Shown piece by piece: positions 30,273 through 38,900 of a DNA stretch of 64,000 nucleotides. The notes beneath the pieces are model-generated. The model had not been told where the DNA came from. It searched no databases and was given only the letters and a program-made list of their open reading frames with translations. Every line of letters begins with the position of its first letter. The first letter of the stretch is position 1. This DNA comes from Erythrobacter sp. YT30. Its GTDB lineage: Bacteria > Pseudomonadota > Alphaproteobacteria > Sphingomonadales > Sphingomonadaceae. Where the stretch lies: contig NZ_LMAF01000002.1 of the NCBI RefSeq assembly GCF_001542875.1, positions 767,501-831,500 of the forward strand, read 5' to 3'. The position numbers and the translations under genes were made by a program.

Positions 30273-30298
30273 GTTTGGACACCAAACTAGGCAAAGCG
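30273..30298. promoter_or_regulatory. Inverted repeat GTTTGG-ACA-CCAAAC with adjoining CTAGGCAAAGCG
   Basis: A perfect 6-base inverted repeat with 3-base spacer, immediately followed by CTAGGCAAAGCG, lies 21 to 46 bases upstream of the SDR start in the divergent SDR/Rieske promoter region. The symmetry is that of a dimeric repressor site. The second part matches 10 of 12 bases of the element at 37847. Confidence 0.4.
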
Positions 30299-30328
30299 AA
30301 AGGACGCGCCACTCACTAAAGCGATGGG

Positions 30329-30367
30329 AAAAGTGTGAGGTGCGTGAGGACGCGCGCTCAGTATTGT
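30329..30367 (+). promoter_or_regulatory. Candidate promoter: AAAAGTGT, 25 bases, TATTGT
   Basis: AAAAGTGT is followed after exactly 25 bases by TATTGT, 24 bases before the ATG if measured from its first base. The same arrangement precedes the molybdopterin oxidoreductase (TATCTT) and, less perfectly, a SnoaL gene. It may represent an activator site next to a -10 box. Confidence 0.35.
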
Positions 30368-30385
30368 CATCATGGGAGAACACTG

Positions 30386-31699
30386 ATGATCGATGCTGCC
30401 GAAGTCGCACGCCTCAAGGCTCTGATGGAATGGGAAGGCCAACGCACCGGCCCGCCCAAGGCATTTCCGAAGCTCCCCGATATGCCCGCTGCGCGCTATA
30501 CCAGCGACAAGTACTACGCGCTCGAACAGGAGCACATCTTTCGCAAGAGCTGGCTGTTTGCAGGCCATATTGACGAGATACCCGAACCCGGCTGCTACAT
30601 GCGCTGGCACAATGCGGGCGATCCGATCATTCTGGTGCACGGAATGGATGGCGCGGTGCGCGCGTTTTACAACACCTGCCGCCACCGCGGCGCGCCGGTT
30701 GTCACGCAAGACAAGGGCAAATCACCGCGCCTGATGTGCGGCTATCACAACTGGACTTACAAAACGGACGGCTCGCTTGTCGGGGTGCCAGAGCGCCAGG
30801 ATTTCGCCGAGGATTTCGATATGAGCTGCCGCGGGCTCATCCCGGTACGCTGCGAGATGCTGGGCAATATCATTTTTGTGAATTTCGATGATGACGCAAT
30901 GCCGCTTGATCGATGGCTTGGTCCGCTGCTCGATGAATGGGACGAATTTGCATTCGACAAAGTGCGCCTCGCAGCGCGCTATTCCTTCGATCTCAACTGC
31001 AATTGGAAAGTCGCGATGGAGGCGAACATGGAGGTATACCATGTGCCCTTCATCCATCCCGAAACCGTTGCGCCGCTGGTAGATGCCAAGCGCAATTACA
31101 ACACGATGTACCCGAACGGGCACGCGAGGATGCTCGCGCCCGCGCCAAATGATACGGACCGAGAGCATGTCCGCGCGGTCGATAGTCCGCCCGAATGGCA
31201 GGAGATTGAAACCGTCGGCGAGTTGGGGCGCACCTGCACGCAGAGCTACACTCTGTTTCCCAATTGGGTCTCGCCCCTGTCGAACTATTTCGTCCCACCA
31301 CTTGTCTTCTGGCCTACATCGCTGACAACGACCCGGCTTGAACTTGTTACGATGGCGCTCGACTGGGGAGATGGACCGGCGCCTGATCTGTGGACCGTTC
31401 CTGACGCAACCAAACCAAAAGGGCGCGATATGAGCCCCATTATCCTTGAAGACACGCAATTTGGCGAAGCGATCCAGCAATCCATGCAAAGCTCTGCGTT
31501 TCGATCCGTGCCGTTGTCCTATCAGGAAGCGCGGATCTATTCCTTCCACCAAAGCTGCGACAAAATGATTGGTATCGACAATGTGCCCCAAGATTTGCGC
31601 GTCGAGCAGGTGATTGGTGAAGACTGGGTATGGCCTAACGATCCGCGCCGCGAAGAGGTGCGCGATCAGCTGACCGGGGCGCGAGAAGCAGCCGAATAG
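30386..31699 (+). CDS. Rieske-type aromatic-ring-hydroxylating oxygenase, alpha subunit
   Basis: A 437-residue oxygenase. The Rieske [2Fe-2S] box has Cys98-x-His100 and Cys118-x2-His121 (CRHRG, CGYHNW). The catalytic domain carries the mononuclear iron site His219 and His224, with Glu216 in the bridging position usually taken by Asp (MEVYHVPFIH). A bridging Glu is known in carnitine- and glycine-betaine-type Rieske oxygenases. No beta subunit, ferredoxin or reductase gene is adjacent. The start ATG is preceded by GGGAGAA. It probably inserts oxygen into the island's substrate or demethylates it; the substrate is unknown. Confidence 0.9.
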   Translation: MIDAAEVARLKALMEWEGQRTGPPKAFPKLPDMPAARYTSDKYYALEQEHIFRKSWLFAGHIDEIPEPGCYMRWHNAGDPIILVHGMDGAVRAFYNTCRHRGAPVVTQDKGKSPRLMCGYHNWTYKTDGSLVGVPERQDFAEDFDMSCRGLIPVRCEMLGNIIFVNFDDDAMPLDRWLGPLLDEWDEFAFDKVRLAARYSFDLNCNWKVAMEANMEVYHVPFIHPETVAPLVDAKRNYNTMYPNGHARMLAPAPNDTDREHVRAVDSPPEWQEIETVGELGRTCTQSYTLFPNWVSPLSNYFVPPLVFWPTSLTTTRLELVTMALDWGDGPAPDLWTVPDATKPKGRDMSPIILEDTQFGEAIQQSMQSSAFRSVPLSYQEARIYSFHQSCDKMIGIDNVPQDLRVEQVIGEDWVWPNDPRREEVRDQLTGAREAAE

Positions 31700-31768
31700 C
31701 ATCAGAATGCACCTTCCGTTTACGTAAGATGACGCTACGGAATCAGACTTTCTGCCACTGTCTGTGAC

Positions 31769-31785
31769 CAAAATGACGCATTTTG
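31769..31785. promoter_or_regulatory. Inverted repeat CAAAATG-ACG-CATTTTG upstream of the TonB receptor
   Basis: Perfect 7-base arms with a 3-base spacer lie at the upstream edge of the predicted receptor promoter, overlapping its -35 hexamer. The size and symmetry fit a repressor operator. No regulator gene is in the window to match it with. Confidence 0.45.
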
Positions 31786-31811
31786 CAACTCTGCCTAGCG
31801 CTTTTGCTAGA
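31783..31811 (+). promoter_or_regulatory. Candidate promoter of the TonB receptor gene with CTAGC-N6-GCTAG palindrome
   Basis: TTGCAA and GCTAGA are 17 bases apart, giving a plausible -35/-10 pair. The spacer and -10 include CTAGC-GCTTTT-GCTAG (31795-31810), an inverted repeat related to elements at 26670, 30287 and 37847. The leader to the receptor ATG would be about 110 bases. Confidence 0.35.
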
Positions 31812-31927
31812 TGAGCGGCGAGAGGCTCCCCCATACAACCTTTAATGAGCCTAACGAGCGTCCAGATTACGCCGCAGGCTGGGGAATGGACTGGCGACAT
31901 AAGCCAGCTCGCAAGGGAGAGAGAATC

Positions 31928-34465
31928 ATGATCACACTTCACGCCCGCAATGCCTCTGGCGGTATGGGACGTTCGGCTCGCCGGATTCTTCTGGGAGGGG
32001 CTGCCGTATCGGTGCTGGCAGCTTTGCCACAGGCAGCGTTCGCTCAGGATGCCGAATTCGAACAGGTCTCTGCGGAAGAAGATGATAACGTGATCATCGT
32101 TCAGGCTCGCCGCCAGAACGAAAGCCTTCAGGAAGTCCCGGTAACCGTGACCGCGATCGGCGGCGAAGTACTGGAAAAATACGGCGTTGATCAGGTCGCT
32201 GACGTCGTCAGCCGCGTGCCCACGCTGAACGTCCAGGTTGGCGGGTCTGGTTCGGGCGGCCAGCTATCCCTTCGCGGTGTCGGTTCCTCAAATATCTCTG
32301 CCGCATTCGACAGCGCCGTCGCCTTTGATTTCGACGGTGTGCAGGTCTCCACCATGCGGCTCGTCCAGGCCGGCTTCTTCGACACCCAGCAGATTGACGT
32401 TCTCAAAGGCCCGCAATCGCTGTTCTTTGGTAAGTCCGCATCGGCAGGTGTCTTTGCGATCCGATCAGCCGATCCGACCCCCGATTGGGAAGTTGGTGCG
32501 CGCGCGCAGTATGAATTCGAAGAGCAGGGCTATACCGTCAACGGGTATATCTCAGGTCCGATATCCGACACTGTCGGTGTTCGCGTGGCGGCACAATGGA
32601 ACGACATCGATGAATTTGTAGAGCTGCAGGACGGGACACCTGCTGCCAATGGTCGTTTCCGCGGACAATCGAACTTTGTTGGCCGCGTAACGCTCGATTG
32701 GGAGCCTGATGATCGCTTCGATGCCAACCTCAAAGTGCAATATGTGAAGAACGAGGGTGATGGCGCGATCCAGCATTCGGACATCTTCTGCGGCGCGAAT
32801 GGCGTGGCTGATCCGATCTTCCTGCTACAAGGCGTCGTCGCTATTCCCGCAGGCAATGATTGCAACGCCTTCGATGGAAAATACTTCCTTCCCGACGCCG
32901 CACCCGCGCTGGCATCGGGTGTGCCGACACCATCTGCTGCCGCAGGCCGCAATGGCGTCCCATTTGCTGAAACCGAGCTTTGGTTTGGGCGCTTGCTCTT
33001 CAATTTCGCCCTCAGCGATAGCCTGACTTTGACGTCGACGACCGGTTTCGTCGATCTCGATGCAGTCGATTTCGATTGCTACGGCTATGTCGGCATCGGT
33101 CCGGCATTCTCGCCGATTGGCAATGCCATCATGGATCCGACGTTCCTCGCCGCCAACGCACCTGCGCTGGCCGCAACGAACACGCCGGGTTCCGCGCAAG
33201 GAACGGGCTGTTCCGATCCGCGCAACACATTGGAGCAGTACACGCAGGAATTGCGGATCACGTCTGATTTCGATGGGCCGTTCAACTTCATGCTCGGCGC
33301 ATTCTACGAAGATCGCACGTTCGTGTTCGACACCGCGCAGCAAGGGGTCAACATCTCGCTGATCGCTCCCGATCCTGTAACCGGCTTCACCTATGACTGG
33401 GACAAAATCCAGACGACAAAAACGGAAGCGCTGTCGTTCTTTGGTTCCGCGATTGTGAACCTCACCGACGATCTCGAACTATCGGGCGGCATTCGCTACA
33501 CTGACGAGACAAAGACATCCTTTATCTCCGTCCCTTACCTCCATACCTTCCTGCAAGGGCCAGGCTTTGTGTCGCCGGGCTTTTTCTCGGGGCCCATTGA
33601 CTTCACCGATGATAACTTCTCGCCAGAAGTCACACTGCGGTACCAAGCAACGGACGACATTAATCTGTTTGCTTCGTACAAAACCGGCTTCAAATCGGGC
33701 GGCATTGATAACTCCGCTCTGCCTTCTAACAGCCTGAGCGTTGCAGCGCTTTCCGGCGATTTTAGCTCGCTGATCTTCGATTCAGAGACGACAGAAGGCG
33801 GCGAGATCGGCATTAAATCGCAATGGGCCGACCGCACATTCACGCTGAATGCAACGGCTTACTATTATGTGTTTTCCGATCTGCAGGTTCAGAACTTTGA
33901 TGCTGTGACCATTCAGTTCCTGACGCTCAACGCAGGCGAGCTGACTTCGCAAGGTGTGGATCTGGAATTCAACTGGCTCACCCCTGTTGATGGCCTCAAC
34001 ATCTCAGGCAACATTGCCTATCTGGATGCCGAATTCTCCGATGAGTTCATCACCAGCTCCGGCAATGATTTGAATGGCCGCACATCCGCACGCGCGCCGA
34101 AATGGTCGGGCAACCTTGCGTTCGATTGGTTCATCCCGCTGAGCGACAACCTTGAGCTGGGGCTCGGAGGAAATGCGATCTATTCAGATAGCTATTTCAC
34201 CAATGAAGACACCGCGAACGATTTTGTTCAAGACAGCTATGTCACATTTGATGCCAACATTTCGATTGGCCATCCTGATGGCAATTGGAAGTTCTCGATC
34301 ATCGGGACCAACCTTGCTGATGAAATCTGGGTGAACACATCGGGCCCGCGCCCCTTCCTTTCGCCGGGCGGCGCAGCTGGCTTCGGCCTGCCGCTGGGCG
34401 ATGATGAAGTTCTCACGCAAAACCGTGGACGGCAAATCTTCGCAGAGGTTAGCTTCGCTTTCTAA
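31928..34465 (+). CDS. TonB-dependent outer-membrane receptor
   Basis: An 845-residue protein with signal peptide ending AAFAQDAEFE. The TonB-box-like segment is DDNVIIVQARR, and the plug domain is ESLQEVPVTVTAIGGE through DVLKGPQSLFFGKSASAG. A 22-strand barrel repeat pattern ends in ...GRQIFAEVSFAF with terminal Phe, as expected for BAM recognition. The plug and barrel match the catabolic (non-siderophore) receptors common in sphingomonads, which import hydrophobic or large substrates. It is flanked by two Rieske oxygenase genes and followed by a terminator, so it is probably a monocistronic uptake gene of the island. The start follows GGGAGAGAGA; an upstream ATG-less extension was rejected. 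Confidence 0.94.
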   Translation: MITLHARNASGGMGRSARRILLGGAAVSVLAALPQAAFAQDAEFEQVSAEEDDNVIIVQARRQNESLQEVPVTVTAIGGEVLEKYGVDQVADVVSRVPTLNVQVGGSGSGGQLSLRGVGSSNISAAFDSAVAFDFDGVQVSTMRLVQAGFFDTQQIDVLKGPQSLFFGKSASAGVFAIRSADPTPDWEVGARAQYEFEEQGYTVNGYISGPISDTVGVRVAAQWNDIDEFVELQDGTPAANGRFRGQSNFVGRVTLDWEPDDRFDANLKVQYVKNEGDGAIQHSDIFCGANGVADPIFLLQGVVAIPAGNDCNAFDGKYFLPDAAPALASGVPTPSAAAGRNGVPFAETELWFGRLLFNFALSDSLTLTSTTGFVDLDAVDFDCYGYVGIGPAFSPIGNAIMDPTFLAANAPALAATNTPGSAQGTGCSDPRNTLEQYTQELRITSDFDGPFNFMLGAFYEDRTFVFDTAQQGVNISLIAPDPVTGFTYDWDKIQTTKTEALSFFGSAIVNLTDDLELSGGIRYTDETKTSFISVPYLHTFLQGPGFVSPGFFSGPIDFTDDNFSPEVTLRYQATDDINLFASYKTGFKSGGIDNSALPSNSLSVAALSGDFSSLIFDSETTEGGEIGIKSQWADRTFTLNATAYYYVFSDLQVQNFDAVTIQFLTLNAGELTSQGVDLEFNWLTPVDGLNISGNIAYLDAEFSDEFITSSGNDLNGRTSARAPKWSGNLAFDWFIPLSDNLELGLGGNAIYSDSYFTNEDTANDFVQDSYVTFDANISIGHPDGNWKFSIIGTNLADEIWVNTSGPRPFLSPGGAAGFGLPLGDDEVLTQNRGRQIFAEVSFAF

Positions 34466-34491
34466 GCAAAGCAGCCAGTGAAATAAGAAAA

Positions 34492-34518
34492 GGGCGGGCC
34501 GGCTGGCTCGCTCTTTTT
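34492..34518 (+). terminator. Rho-independent terminator after the TonB receptor
   Basis: Stem GGGCGGGCC/GGCTCGCTC (nine pairs, two G-U) with loop GGCT is followed directly by TTTTT, 27 bases after the receptor stop codon. It separates the receptor from the second Rieske gene. Confidence 0.8.
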
Positions 34519-34611
34519 GGTTTCAGGGCAGCCTCCCCTGCCAAAAACACCCATTGCTCCACTACGCCCTTTTGCAGCACTCTTGCAGGCGCACTCGGGA
34601 GAAGATCACAC

Positions 34612-35841
34612 ATGTCACGCGAAGAACTCATCACCATGACGCGCAGCCTGATTGATCATGGCGCGGCTGACACGATGGAATACGCCGACGAGGTCGTGCA
34701 AGTGCCTGCGAGCACCTATACCGATCCCGATCTGTTCGAGCTTGAAAAGCGCAACATCTTCCGCCGCCTGCCCTTGATGGTGGCGCCTTCATGCGAGTTG
34801 CCGGAGCCCGACGATTACAAGGCGATGGATATTTGCGGGGTGCCGCTACTGCTAACACGGCAGCGCGATGGGAGCGTCGGCGCGTTTCTCAACATGTGCT
34901 CGCACCGCGGCAATCCTGTTGTCGAAGCGGGCACAACCGGCAATGCGACGCGCTTTATGTGCGGATATCACGGCTGGACATTCAAGAATGACGGCGATCT
35001 TGTGGGCGTCGCGAGCCAAAAGGATTTTGGCGCGGTCGACAAGGCGGCATTATGCCTCAAACGCTTCCCCGTTTATGAAAGCGCTGGCCTGATCTGGGCG
35101 ACGCTCGATCTCAATTCCAAGCTTTCGATTGCCGATTATCTGTGCGGCTATGATGATCTCCTCGAAGCGTTTGGCTTTGATGGATGGACCCTTTTCAGCC
35201 AGCGCACTCTGCCGGGGCCGAATTGGAAGACGGCCTATGACGGCTATCTCGATTTCTATCACCTGCCCGTGCTGCATAAAGACACGTTCGGCGCAGACTT
35301 TTTCAACCGCGCCAATTATTTTTTCTGGGGCCCGCACCAACGCCTCTCCAGCCCATCAAAGTTTGCCCAGAAGACGGGCAGCGATGAAATGCTCGATCTG
35401 TCGGTGATGAGCGATGACGAGCTTCCGCAAGATGCTCTTACCCAAGGCGTCTGGACGATTTTCCCGCATATCTCGATTGCAAGCTTTTATGGCGGCGGAC
35501 AGCGCGGCGCGATGATCTCGCAGCTCTTCCCCGGAGAGACGGTGGGAGAGAGCTACACGACGCAGTATTACGTCATGGAAAACCGACCCGAAACAGACGA
35601 AGACGTCAAATCGGCCCACGAGCAGTTCGACTTCCTCGAAGTGGTGGTGCGCGATGAAGACTACGCCACAGGCAAACGCCAACACGAAGCGCTGCAATCC
35701 GGCATGATGGACCACGTGCTGTTCGGCAAGAATGAACGCGGTGGGCAAGTCTTCCACCAATGGGTCGACCGCTTGACCCATGCAAGCGATCCCAAAGTGG
35801 AAGAGATTTTCGCAGGCGAACAAAAGGAAGCGGCAGAATAG
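34612..35841 (+). CDS. Rieske-type oxygenase, alpha subunit (second copy)
   Basis: A 409-residue Rieske oxygenase. The cluster box is Cys96/His98 and Cys117/His120 (CSHRG, CGYHGWTF). The iron site has the standard bridging Asp214 with His217 and His222 (DFYHLPVLH). It differs from the first Rieske gene in this bridging residue and in overall sequence, so the two are not a recent duplication and likely act at different steps. A single plus-strand gene starting after GGGAGAAG; no redox partner is adjacent. Confidence 0.9.
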   Translation: MSREELITMTRSLIDHGAADTMEYADEVVQVPASTYTDPDLFELEKRNIFRRLPLMVAPSCELPEPDDYKAMDICGVPLLLTRQRDGSVGAFLNMCSHRGNPVVEAGTTGNATRFMCGYHGWTFKNDGDLVGVASQKDFGAVDKAALCLKRFPVYESAGLIWATLDLNSKLSIADYLCGYDDLLEAFGFDGWTLFSQRTLPGPNWKTAYDGYLDFYHLPVLHKDTFGADFFNRANYFFWGPHQRLSSPSKFAQKTGSDEMLDLSVMSDDELPQDALTQGVWTIFPHISIASFYGGGQRGAMISQLFPGETVGESYTTQYYVMENRPETDEDVKSAHEQFDFLEVVVRDEDYATGKRQHEALQSGMMDHVLFGKNERGGQVFHQWVDRLTHASDPKVEEIFAGEQKEAAE

Positions 35842-35914
35842 GTGTGCCGGCAATTGGTGCAATGGGATCAGTCTTGACTAGGTGAGAAGCTGCTGCTGCC
35901 ACGCAAATGCTCGG

Positions 35915-36697
35915 CTAGTATATGACCCTGACGTATTCCCCCATCCATGCGAGCGCTGAGTTTAGTTGCGCTACAAAAGGATTGCCCGCGAACGGCCATA
36001 GGATTGCCTCAACCACGAGCGCGAACGCCAATCCTTGCCAATACACCGGGTGCACTTTGCCGTGAAACAACCGGTCAAAGATCATGGCCGACACCATAAA
36101 TGCGTTCGTGGCCAAGACCCAACCGGTATCAGCCCATGCAACTGATCCGAAAAGAAACCCGAACACTCTGAAAAGTGCGGCACCCAGACCAGCCGCGCTT
36201 GCCAAAACCATCCACCTCTTGTGCGCTTCAAATTGCCCTTTCATGGCCATGCGAATTGCGAGCGCATAGAATACCGCAAACAGTAGAATATTGGAGAAGA
36301 TCAGCGAGCCGACATATCGCAGGAAGGCTAGAAACCCGTCCGCATCGCCGCTCAACGCGTCATCCATTCGCACGGCAAGCACGAACACTCCTGTGACGAT
36401 CATGATCAGAGCAAGCGCAACGCTCGCGCGACCAAAAGCCATATGAAGCTTTGAGCGGTTGGCGGCGATCAGCACAGCCTGCATAGGAAACAGGAGATAC
36501 CAGAGGAAAAACGACCAGCCATGGATGTGCACGAATGGCGACAAATCCGGATAGCTTCCCGTGAGCATCGGGGAGAAATAGGTGAATGTGAAACCGAAGA
36601 ATGCCGTGGCAGTGGTCGCAAGGGCAAACCCTGAAAAGAACACGCGATCGGCTCTTGGTGTTAGCCGCGTTTCAATACCGGTGGCCGCAAGTCCCAT
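35915..36697 (-). CDS. Multi-pass membrane protein of unknown function
   Basis: A 260-residue protein with about seven transmembrane helices. Conserved-looking polar residues lie in the second and third helices (FVHIHGWSFFLWYLLFP and SKLHMAFGRASV), where the His residues could bind haem or quinone. It resembles DUF2306-like putative membrane proteins in layout, but assignment is weak. It is convergent with the Rieske gene and downstream of the NmrA-like gene on the same strand. Confidence 0.6.
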   Translation of the reverse strand: MGLAATGIETRLTPRADRVFFSGFALATTATAFFGFTFTYFSPMLTGSYPDLSPFVHIHGWSFFLWYLLFPMQAVLIAANRSKLHMAFGRASVALALIMIVTGVFVLAVRMDDALSGDADGFLAFLRYVGSLIFSNILLFAVFYALAIRMAMKGQFEAHKRWMVLASAAGLGAALFRVFGFLFGSVAWADTGWVLATNAFMVSAMIFDRLFHGKVHPVYWQGLAFALVVEAILWPFAGNPFVAQLNSALAWMGEYVRVIY

Positions 36698-36810
36698 AAC
36701 CTCCCCCAGACCTGCGTTCTACAGGAAGGGAGCCTAGTCGTAAACGTCCGCACTGGGATCGCAGGCAGTCGGTCCGACCTCGATCTACTGATGCGCCTCG
36801 ATACCAGAAG

Positions 36811-37758
36811 TCATCCAAACGCAGGCCTGAAGTTGCTCTCACCCCAATCCTGCCGCTTGGTCCATTCGCCCATGGTTTCGAGGTTGCCTTCAACTTCCGG
36901 GAAACGTTCGTAAACGTGATCCATATCGACCTCGAAAGGCCGCGTGGGCGCTTCGTTATTATATTCGTAGAACGCCTGGATGCCCTTGGCGAAATCCTCA
37001 CGCATTTCAGGCGGCATGGTATCGCCTGCTGCTTCGACGAGATAGCGTCCAAACTCCTCCGGCGTGCATGGATCATAGGTGATGTCCTTATCGAGCGCTT
37101 CGGAAAGGTATTGTGTCACCTGCTTGCCCACGAGTCGCTCTGGCCCGCCAATATTGAGCCACGCGCCCTCCATGTCGGGCCGTTCAAGGCTGGTGAGCAT
37201 GAACTTCGCGACATCATCAAGGCTGATCCAGTTGGCGTGCAGCTCAGGGTTGTGCGGGTATACATAACGTCCTTCATTCACGATAAACGGCCGCGCCCAA
37301 TTGGTGAGCAGATTGTCCATGAAAAGCACGCTGCCAAACACGGTGCCGGGACAGCCTGACCGCCACAGCGCATTAATGCCCTTGGTATTCTCGCCGTAAG
37401 TGAAAGGATCACCGGGCTTGTCCGGAATCCAGCTCGACGTGTTCCAGACAAGGCGTTTGACACCCAGTTCGGCTGCTGCCTTTCCAAGATCACCGATCAG
37501 CACCGCCCTATCAGCGCGCGCTTGCAGGGGGTGAGTGTAGAAGACGTAATCTGTGCCTTCCAAGGCGGGTTTGAAGGAAGCGGGATCGTAAAGGTCCATT
37601 GGGCGCACTTCGACGCGTTCGACGCCATCGATCTTTGCCCCGCCAAATGGATCTTCCTGGCGCGAGATGGCGCGCACGTCATAGCCTGCTTTCAAGGCCT
37701 GACGAACCTGCGCCATACCTTGACGCCCTGATGCGCCAATTACGGTGATGATTGCCAT
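36811..37758 (-). CDS. NmrA-like NAD(P)-binding protein
   Basis: A 315-residue atypical SDR. The N-terminal loop is ITVIGASGRQGMAQVRQAL (GxxGxxG), followed by NTSSWIPD and NWISLDDVAKFML. NmrA-like proteins bind NAD(P) and act as reductases or redox sensors. The start is the ATG after GGGAGAGAAAC; a much longer frame extending over the divergent gene was rejected. The divergent partner is an MDR reductase, with a candidate operator between them. Confidence 0.82.
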   Translation of the reverse strand: MAIITVIGASGRQGMAQVRQALKAGYDVRAISRQEDPFGGAKIDGVERVEVRPMDLYDPASFKPALEGTDYVFYTHPLQARADRAVLIGDLGKAAAELGVKRLVWNTSSWIPDKPGDPFTYGENTKGINALWRSGCPGTVFGSVLFMDNLLTNWARPFIVNEGRYVYPHNPELHANWISLDDVAKFMLTSLERPDMEGAWLNIGGPERLVGKQVTQYLSEALDKDITYDPCTPEEFGRYLVEAAGDTMPPEMREDFAKGIQAFYEYNNEAPTRPFEVDMDHVYERFPEVEGNLETMGEWTKRQDWGESNFRPAFG

Positions 37759-37846
37759 TGTTTCTCTCCCACTCTTTGCAAGTGGAATTGCCATTGAGAT
37801 GGCGTCTGCGCACCGCGCCAAATTGATAGCGCGGGCCATTTTGCCC

Positions 37847-37858
37847 CTAGCAAAAGCG
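37847..37858. promoter_or_regulatory. Candidate shared site CTAGCAAAAGCG
   Basis: This 12-mer, on the opposite strand CGCTTTTGCTAG, is identical to the element upstream of the TonB receptor (31799-31810) and lies in the divergent NmrA/MDR promoter region, 14 bases before the GTG start and 41 before the alternative ATG. Confidence 0.4.
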
Positions 37859-37871
37859 AGGGCTTGCAGGC

Positions 37872-38900
37872 GTGGCGACGGGACTGGACAAGACCCGAAT
37901 GGAGAACACGTTCTGGCGCATAGAACGCCGGCCTGAGGGGACCGATTTTGCAAGCGCACTGGCGCTGGTCGATGCGCCGCTGCCTGATCTTCAAGACGGA
38001 GAGATCCGCATCCGCAACGCGATGCTGTCGATGGATGCTGGAACACGTCTTTGGCTGACCGATCGAGAGGACGGCTATCAACCGCCTCTGCCCGTGGGCG
38101 CACCGATGACAGGTTTGGTCGTCGGCGAAGTAATGGAAAGCCGCGCGACAGGGTTCTCGCAAGGCCATCTGGTGCGCGCATTTGGAGTCTGGGGCAGGGT
38201 CAGCCAGGTGGATGCTGCGATGAGCGGGGCGATCCTGCTCGATCCGTCAGTCACAGATAAGCGTGCATGGTTTGGGCCACTCGGCATGAATGGGTGGACT
38301 GCGCTGTGGGGCATCAGCGAAACCGGCGCGGCCAAAGCTGGCGAACGAGTGCTCGTCTCCGCAGCCGCAGGGGCAACTGGCATCCTCGCTGTTCAGATAG
38401 CTCGCCTTCTGGGATGCGAGGTTTGGGGCATTGCTGGTGGCGCGGAGAAGTGTCGTATCCTCCGCCAAGAAATGGGCTGCAAGGGCGCTATTGATTACAA
38501 GGCTGGCGACGTTGGAAAGCAACTTGATGCAGCTGGCGGCTTTGATGTCTATTTCGACAATGTCGGCGGGCCGATGCTTGATGAGGTGCTGACACGGATG
38601 AACCACTATGGGCGGATCGCTGTGTGCGGATTGCTCTCCGATTACTCCAGCGGCACCCGCACCGCGCCAGCTGAATTCGATCAAATCCTGATGCGCCGTC
38701 TGCGCGTCGAAGGGTTCTTCAGCCCCGATTTCATGGATCAAGGAGAGCGCCTGACGGCTCAACTCAAAGCATGGCTGGATGAAGGCAAACTCACCATGCC
38801 TTATGATGTAACGCATGGCCTTGAAAACACGCTGACCGCTTATGCCAAGCTGTTCACAGGCGGCAATATCGGCAAAGTGATCGTGGAGCTGGAAACATGA
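37872..38900 (+). CDS. NADP-dependent oxidoreductase, MDR superfamily (prostaglandin-reductase-like)
   Basis: A 342-residue zinc-independent medium-chain reductase. The cofactor loop reads VLVSAAAGATGILAVQIARLLG, with WGIAGGAEKCRIL and FDVYFDNVGGPMLDEVL. Such enzymes reduce alpha,beta-unsaturated ketones or enoyl compounds with NADPH. The start is GTG; an ATG 27 bases downstream (MENTFWRIE) is equally compatible with the family N-terminus. The stop overlaps the next start by ATGA, opening a five-gene plus-strand operon. Confidence 0.88.
   Translation: MATGLDKTRMENTFWRIERRPEGTDFASALALVDAPLPDLQDGEIRIRNAMLSMDAGTRLWLTDREDGYQPPLPVGAPMTGLVVGEVMESRATGFSQGHLVRAFGVWGRVSQVDAAMSGAILLDPSVTDKRAWFGPLGMNGWTALWGISETGAAKAGERVLVSAAAGATGILAVQIARLLGCEVWGIAGGAEKCRILRQEMGCKGAIDYKAGDVGKQLDAAGGFDVYFDNVGGPMLDEVLTRMNHYGRIAVCGLLSDYSSGTRTAPAEFDQILMRRLRVEGFFSPDFMDQGERLTAQLKAWLDEGKLTMPYDVTHGLENTLTAYAKLFTGGNIGKVIVELET

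Noticed and set aside
30722..31942. 406-codon minus-strand frame across the first Rieske gene and TonB promoter
   Set aside because: Antisense of a gene with intact Rieske and iron-site motifs; the frame crosses the intergenic promoter and has no domain pattern.
37759..38181. 141-codon N-terminal extension of the NmrA-like protein
   Set aside because: It would run antisense to the MDR reductase; the ATG at 37758 has a good ribosome site and begins right at the Rossmann motif.
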